NCBI RefSeq assembly: GCF_051401765.1 | Contig: NC_135071.1 | Coordinates: 18,330,961-18,394,960, forward strand | Direction: 5' to 3' | DNA: 64,000 bases | Origin: Calliopsis andreniformis | Lineage: Eukaryota; Arthropoda; Insecta; Hymenoptera; Andrenidae | Shown here: piece by piece, positions 62,541 to 64,000 of the stretch | How the letters are laid out: the number at the start of each line of letters is the position of its first letter | Position numbering within the stretch: the first letter of the stretch is position 1 | Translations under genes and position numbers: made by a program | Notes under the pieces: model-generated | What the model saw: only the letters and a program-made list of their open reading frames with translations | The model's database searches: none | Told to the model about the DNA's origin: nothing

Positions 62541-64000
62541 AATTCAAAAGTCCGAAAATCAGAATATTTTCGAATATTGCCATAAGTAAAGATTAGAAAC
62601 CTTTGCTACTGAGAGAACAAGAAACTGAATCTGTTACTACAACCCAAGGTAAAGATCGTAGCTATCACAGAGCAGCTCCGTAGATCACACAAAACAAACA
62701 CCTGTCAAAAAGAAAGTATCCCCTTCGGCTAGTAGACTCTGGAGTCTGCAATTGATCTACCTCGAAATGGTGAGAGACACTCGGTCCCACGTTACACTTC
62801 TGCTACTTCCTACTTGGCGAGAGATCCTCTGAAGTTCGAGCGAGACGGGGCAGCAAGGAGATCGAGCGTAGTCAGAGGGAGGAGGAGCGGCTGGGAAGGG
62901 GGATGAAAAAGCAGAACCGATCGAACGGGCGAATGTAGCAATTAACTCGGTGCTTACGAGGATAATTAGCGAAGGATCGAATGAAGCAGCTGGCCAGCGT
63001 TGGGCCCATCCTCGGTCCCTCTCTTTCCCACGTATCCGCATTTACCTACATAATTATCATTATGATGATTATGAGTTTGCCCGCTCGGAGCCAGTGGAAA
63101 TCACTGGCATGTCGCCGCGTGGCAACGCGTTTCCCCGCGCGTTTCTCTCCTGCCCCTCGCGGACGAAAACTCATTACGACTGGGCCTGATGCAGCCCCGC
63201 TTGTCCAGGAACTCATCGTCGGCTTTAGGGCAAGATAGACAGCACAGCTCGTTTGATTCTGCCCACTTAACTGCAATCGACAACTCGACTGGAATCATTT
63301 TTAAGCACTCTACTTAGGTGAACTTAATTCAAAGTATTCATTTAATGGAGATCATTTTTCTATAGTGTTCTACATTAATTCCCACACTTTACTAATTTAT
63401 TACAAATTCTGTCTTCCTTACTTGGCTCAGTCTTCGTTATTAAAAGATCATCTGAATCGAAAGTGTTAACTGTATTTTGAGAAGACTGGAGCCAAGAGCA
63501 TTACCTTTGTCGCTGAGCTTCTGCCACTGTGCATTCTTTTCCCGTGTTATTCCTCGCTTTGTGAACACAGTAATGCGCAATAAACTCGCATTATTACTAT
63601 TATTAGCGAATGCGCTGCTAATGTCTCGGTGGATACAAAAAGGGTAATGGGACTGTCGTGCCTCAGGAAATACATTGAATGATAAGCTTTACGCTCGTGC
63701 TTATCCCGCGCTGACACACGTAGCCGTGGAAAACTCGTGGTTATAGGAAAGAGAGGAGAATCGAAACGCCTCGGCTCGGTAATTGCTGCGGACTACGGGG
63801 CCGGGTGAAAGTTCAGTTAATTCGATTAGAATCGCCCTCGTGTATATCCGTGGTCAGGATTCGCCGTGAGCGACTCTCCATCGCGGATCTGTTTTACGTT
63901 CGGATTATGAGAGCCCCACTCGATTAATCCCCTTTCTCGGGCCTCGTGTTTTGCGCTGTCGGACTTCCTGGTGTTGATGCCTAGCCTCGATTACCGCTTT

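Larger units (their letters stand above)
56641..64000. other. GC-rich non-coding region to the right edge
   Basis: No coding exon recognised. Contents: small AATATTCAA/TTGAATATT-related stretches at 58190-58228 and 60341-60398 and a longer array at 62408-62540; C-rich stretches at about 59540-59880; a CT-rich tract at 61060-61460. Short TAAT-bearing segments in GC-rich context (for example 57690-57740) could be regulatory, but no specific site can be claimed. The region may be intergenic or an intron of a gene beyond the window. Confidence 0.55.

Overview
This is an insect nuclear genomic window, most likely hymenopteran and bee-like. That is inferred from the protein-level look of the genes, small GT-AG introns next to very large ones, and a sharp change from AT-rich sequence (about 1-23 kb) to CpG-tolerant GC-rich sequence (about 23-64 kb). 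No species call can be made from sequence alone.

Layout of the AT-rich, gene-dense left third. (1) The 3' end of USP7 (1-1616, +): six exons covering the C-terminal ubiquitin-like domains and activating tail, with a 26/29-bp minisatellite in its last intron. (2) A complete SHMT gene (7511-9718, +; 6 exons, 522 aa) with an N-terminal extension and an internal methionine that could give mitochondrial and cytosolic forms. (3) A complete GET4 gene (12015-13601, -; 6 exons, 318 aa), convergent with SHMT. (4) A complete conserved gene I do not recognise (15247-17137, +; 6 coding exons, 438 aa), divergent from GET4.

The rest is dominated by METTL9 (20800-45076, -), a protein-histidine methyltransferase of 346 aa. 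It is encoded by only four exons scattered over 24 kb, with introns of 1.8, 12.2 and 9.3 kb. Exon phases agree at every junction. Its introns hold simple repeats, a 35-bp minisatellite, a duplicated segment with NRF1-like motifs next to a candidate antisense exon, and one copy of a MITE-like family.

From 45.1 to 64 kb I find no convincing coding exon. This stretch holds a decayed Tc1-type transposase fragment, a second copy of the MITE-like family, several arrays of an AATATTCAA/TTGAATATT minisatellite that recurs through the window, a 3-unit tandem repeat, and purine/pyrimidine-rich tracts. Its GC-rich, TAAT-containing texture would suit cis-regulatory DNA, but that is inference.

The genes are housekeeping functions (ubiquitin signalling, one-carbon metabolism, tail-anchored protein targeting, protein-histidine methylation) with no evident joint pathway. 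I see no tRNA, rRNA, CRISPR or operon-like system. The most novel items are the mobile-element families, the candidate antisense transcript inside METTL9, the unidentified 438-aa gene with an unusual splice donor, and the open question of where METTL9 translation starts.
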